A stretch of 46,855 nucleotides of DNA, from the NCBI GenBank assembly GCA_027604665.1, contig JADGIZ010000018.1, positions 1 through 46,855 of the forward strand, read 5' to 3'. The notes below the pieces were generated by a model. The model made no database searches, was not told the origin of the DNA, and worked only from the letters and a program-made list of their open reading frames with translations. Below, in pieces: positions 45,934 to 46,855 of this stretch; the stretch's first letter is position 1, and the number at the start of each line of letters is the position of its first letter. The position numbers were made by a program, and so were the translations under genes. The stretch is from Polyrhizophydium stewartii. Its lineage: Eukaryota > Chytridiomycota > Chytridiomycetes > Rhizophydiales.

Positions 45934-46165
45934 GGGCAGCAGTCAATCTTGTTGGGGCATTACGAATTAAGCCAAAAGATCGAAGTTGCTTATAATTTAG
46001 AGGGCAGCTCAGCAGTTAATCTTAAGTTGTGGGTTTCCCTTGGCATTACGAATCAGCTTCAATCAGGAAATTAAGTCCAAACAGCTTGGGGCATTACGAA
46101 GCTTGTTGCGGCATTACGAATTAAGCTTAATCAGGAATTAAGTCAAACAGCTTGGCCAAAGTGAG
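45934..46165. repeat. Interspersed minisatellite built on GGCATTACGAA
   Basis: GCATTACGAA occurs at 45957, 46043, 46091 and 46111. It is mixed with GGGCAGC (45934, 46002), AATCAGGAA-TTAAGTC (46061, 46130) and AACAGCTTGG (46079, 46147). The units are shuffled rather than in perfect tandem. This island is more G-rich than its surroundings. Confidence 0.7.
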
Positions 46166-46252
46166 GATTCGGCCTAAATTGATTTAGTTTCAAATAGTTT
46201 AAGCCTAAATTGCTTTCCACCGGATTTTGATGTTAGCCTAATTGCTTTTGTC

Positions 46253-46281
46253 GTGGTGGTGATGGCAATCGCCACCACCAC
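46253..46281. repeat. Near-perfect hairpin of GTG/CAC repeats
   Basis: GTGGTGGTGATGGC is followed by AATC and GCCACCACCAC, giving a stem of about 11 bp with a small asymmetry. It could act as a transcript end or processing signal, but no gene is near. Confidence 0.5.
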
Positions 46282-46855
46282 AACCTAATCTTTGATTTAG
46301 CTTGAATTGCTTTGGTACTAATCTTTTCGATGTCATTCGCCTAATCTTTTTGATTGGAAATTGCTATGTTACCTATCTTTTGATTGGAATCCCATGGTCC
46401 TATCTTTACCATACAGTTCAAGGATTAAGTCTCGTTCCTTGTATTGCACCGCACCCTTCTAATAAACCGTTACCTCTTGAGTATTGTAACATATGAAAAC
46501 GCAACAATATGCGAGATAACTATAGATTAGACCCTCAAAATACGGGAAAATCATTAAAGCAATTACTGAGTAATCAATAATTAGAATGATAACTATATTG
46601 CCGATAGCTATCAAAAATAAAGGTTATTAAATATAAAATAGATGTTATATAATAGTTAATAAAGATATAATTAAACTTTTCTATTATAAATATCTAATAA
46701 TTATGACAATCAAATAAAAATACTAGAATCGATGCACAGCAATTTGGATAATATTAAATAGAGTATTTCTAATAATATATTATATACTTGAAGTAATACC
46801 AGCAAAAGTTGCATTATCATAAACTACTAATTACTTAATATTATTTGTCCAGTTA

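Larger units (their letters stand above)
44424..46855. other. A+T-rich spacer with minisatellites
   Basis: No gene is recognised. The stretch 44820-45400 is rich in short tandem duplications and poor in C: 45181-45300 has 26 G and 3 C by count. A GC cluster is at 45740-45785. A frame at 46302-46496 opens from ATG but spans repeat-like sequence and matches nothing I know. Confidence 0.5.

Noticed and set aside
1..46855. CRISPR array or bacterial operon structure
   Set aside because: No regularly spaced identical repeats with unique spacers, no ribosome-binding-site-led ORF series; repeats here are hairpin clusters and minisatellites.

Overview
The window looks like mitochondrial DNA from a zoosporic (chytrid-type) fungus. 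The best evidence is a near-complete atp9 at 32529-32753, which keeps its usual C-terminus only if an in-frame TAG is read as leucine. A GIY-YIG homing endonuclease just downstream also needs one TAG read as a sense codon. TAG=Leu is the mitochondrial code (table 16) known in Spizellomyces-type chytrids and in some chlorophycean green algae. The atp9 ending (..LYAF) and the adjacent GIY-YIG ORF favour a fungus, but an alga is not excluded. The DNA is mostly very A+T-rich and carries many short G+C-rich palindromic clusters, as fungal and algal organelle DNA often does.

Recognisable genes are sparse and all lie on the + strand. Pieces of the large-subunit rRNA (rnl) occur at 11885-12200 (domain I), 14545-14878 (domain II, 5' half) and 30200-30520 (domain II, GTPase-centre region). 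They run in the 5'->3' order of the molecule, but about 15 kb separates the last two, and that gap holds a piece of nad5 (24263-24530). The nad5 piece is recognisable but broken twice, and each break is repaired by assuming one missing nucleotide. atp9 and the GIY-YIG ORF follow at 32.5-33.3 kb. I could not identify cox1, cox2, cox3, cob, other nad genes, atp6, the small-subunit rRNA or a clean tRNA. They may be outside the window, fragmented, or too altered for reading by eye.

Layout: 1-6020 is A+T-rich DNA without genes; 6021-6870 is an unassigned, more G+C-rich island with internal repeats; 6871-11632 is A+T-rich, with a G/C-skew reversal near 10.79 kb; 11.6-14.9 kb holds rnl pieces mixed with GC clusters; 15-24 kb is spacer with tandem repeats and dense GC clusters; 24.3-33.3 kb is the gene-bearing part; 33.3-38.9 kb is an unassigned segment of higher G+C with several broken open frames; 38.9-46.9 kb is A+T-rich spacer with diverged rnl copies and minisatellites.

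The most unusual non-genic feature is a dispersed family of about 73-140 nt elements (near 1, 11.63, 12.65, 42.56 and 44.35 kb, plus a fragment near 20 kb). They share a long outer stem whose sequence varies and a fixed single-stranded core (CCCATMARAGTGA ... GAAACGTA) around a variable inner stem. Compensating stems around a fixed core suggest a selected RNA or DNA structure. A second, identical 77-nt double-hairpin element occurs at 21.7 and 26.2 kb.
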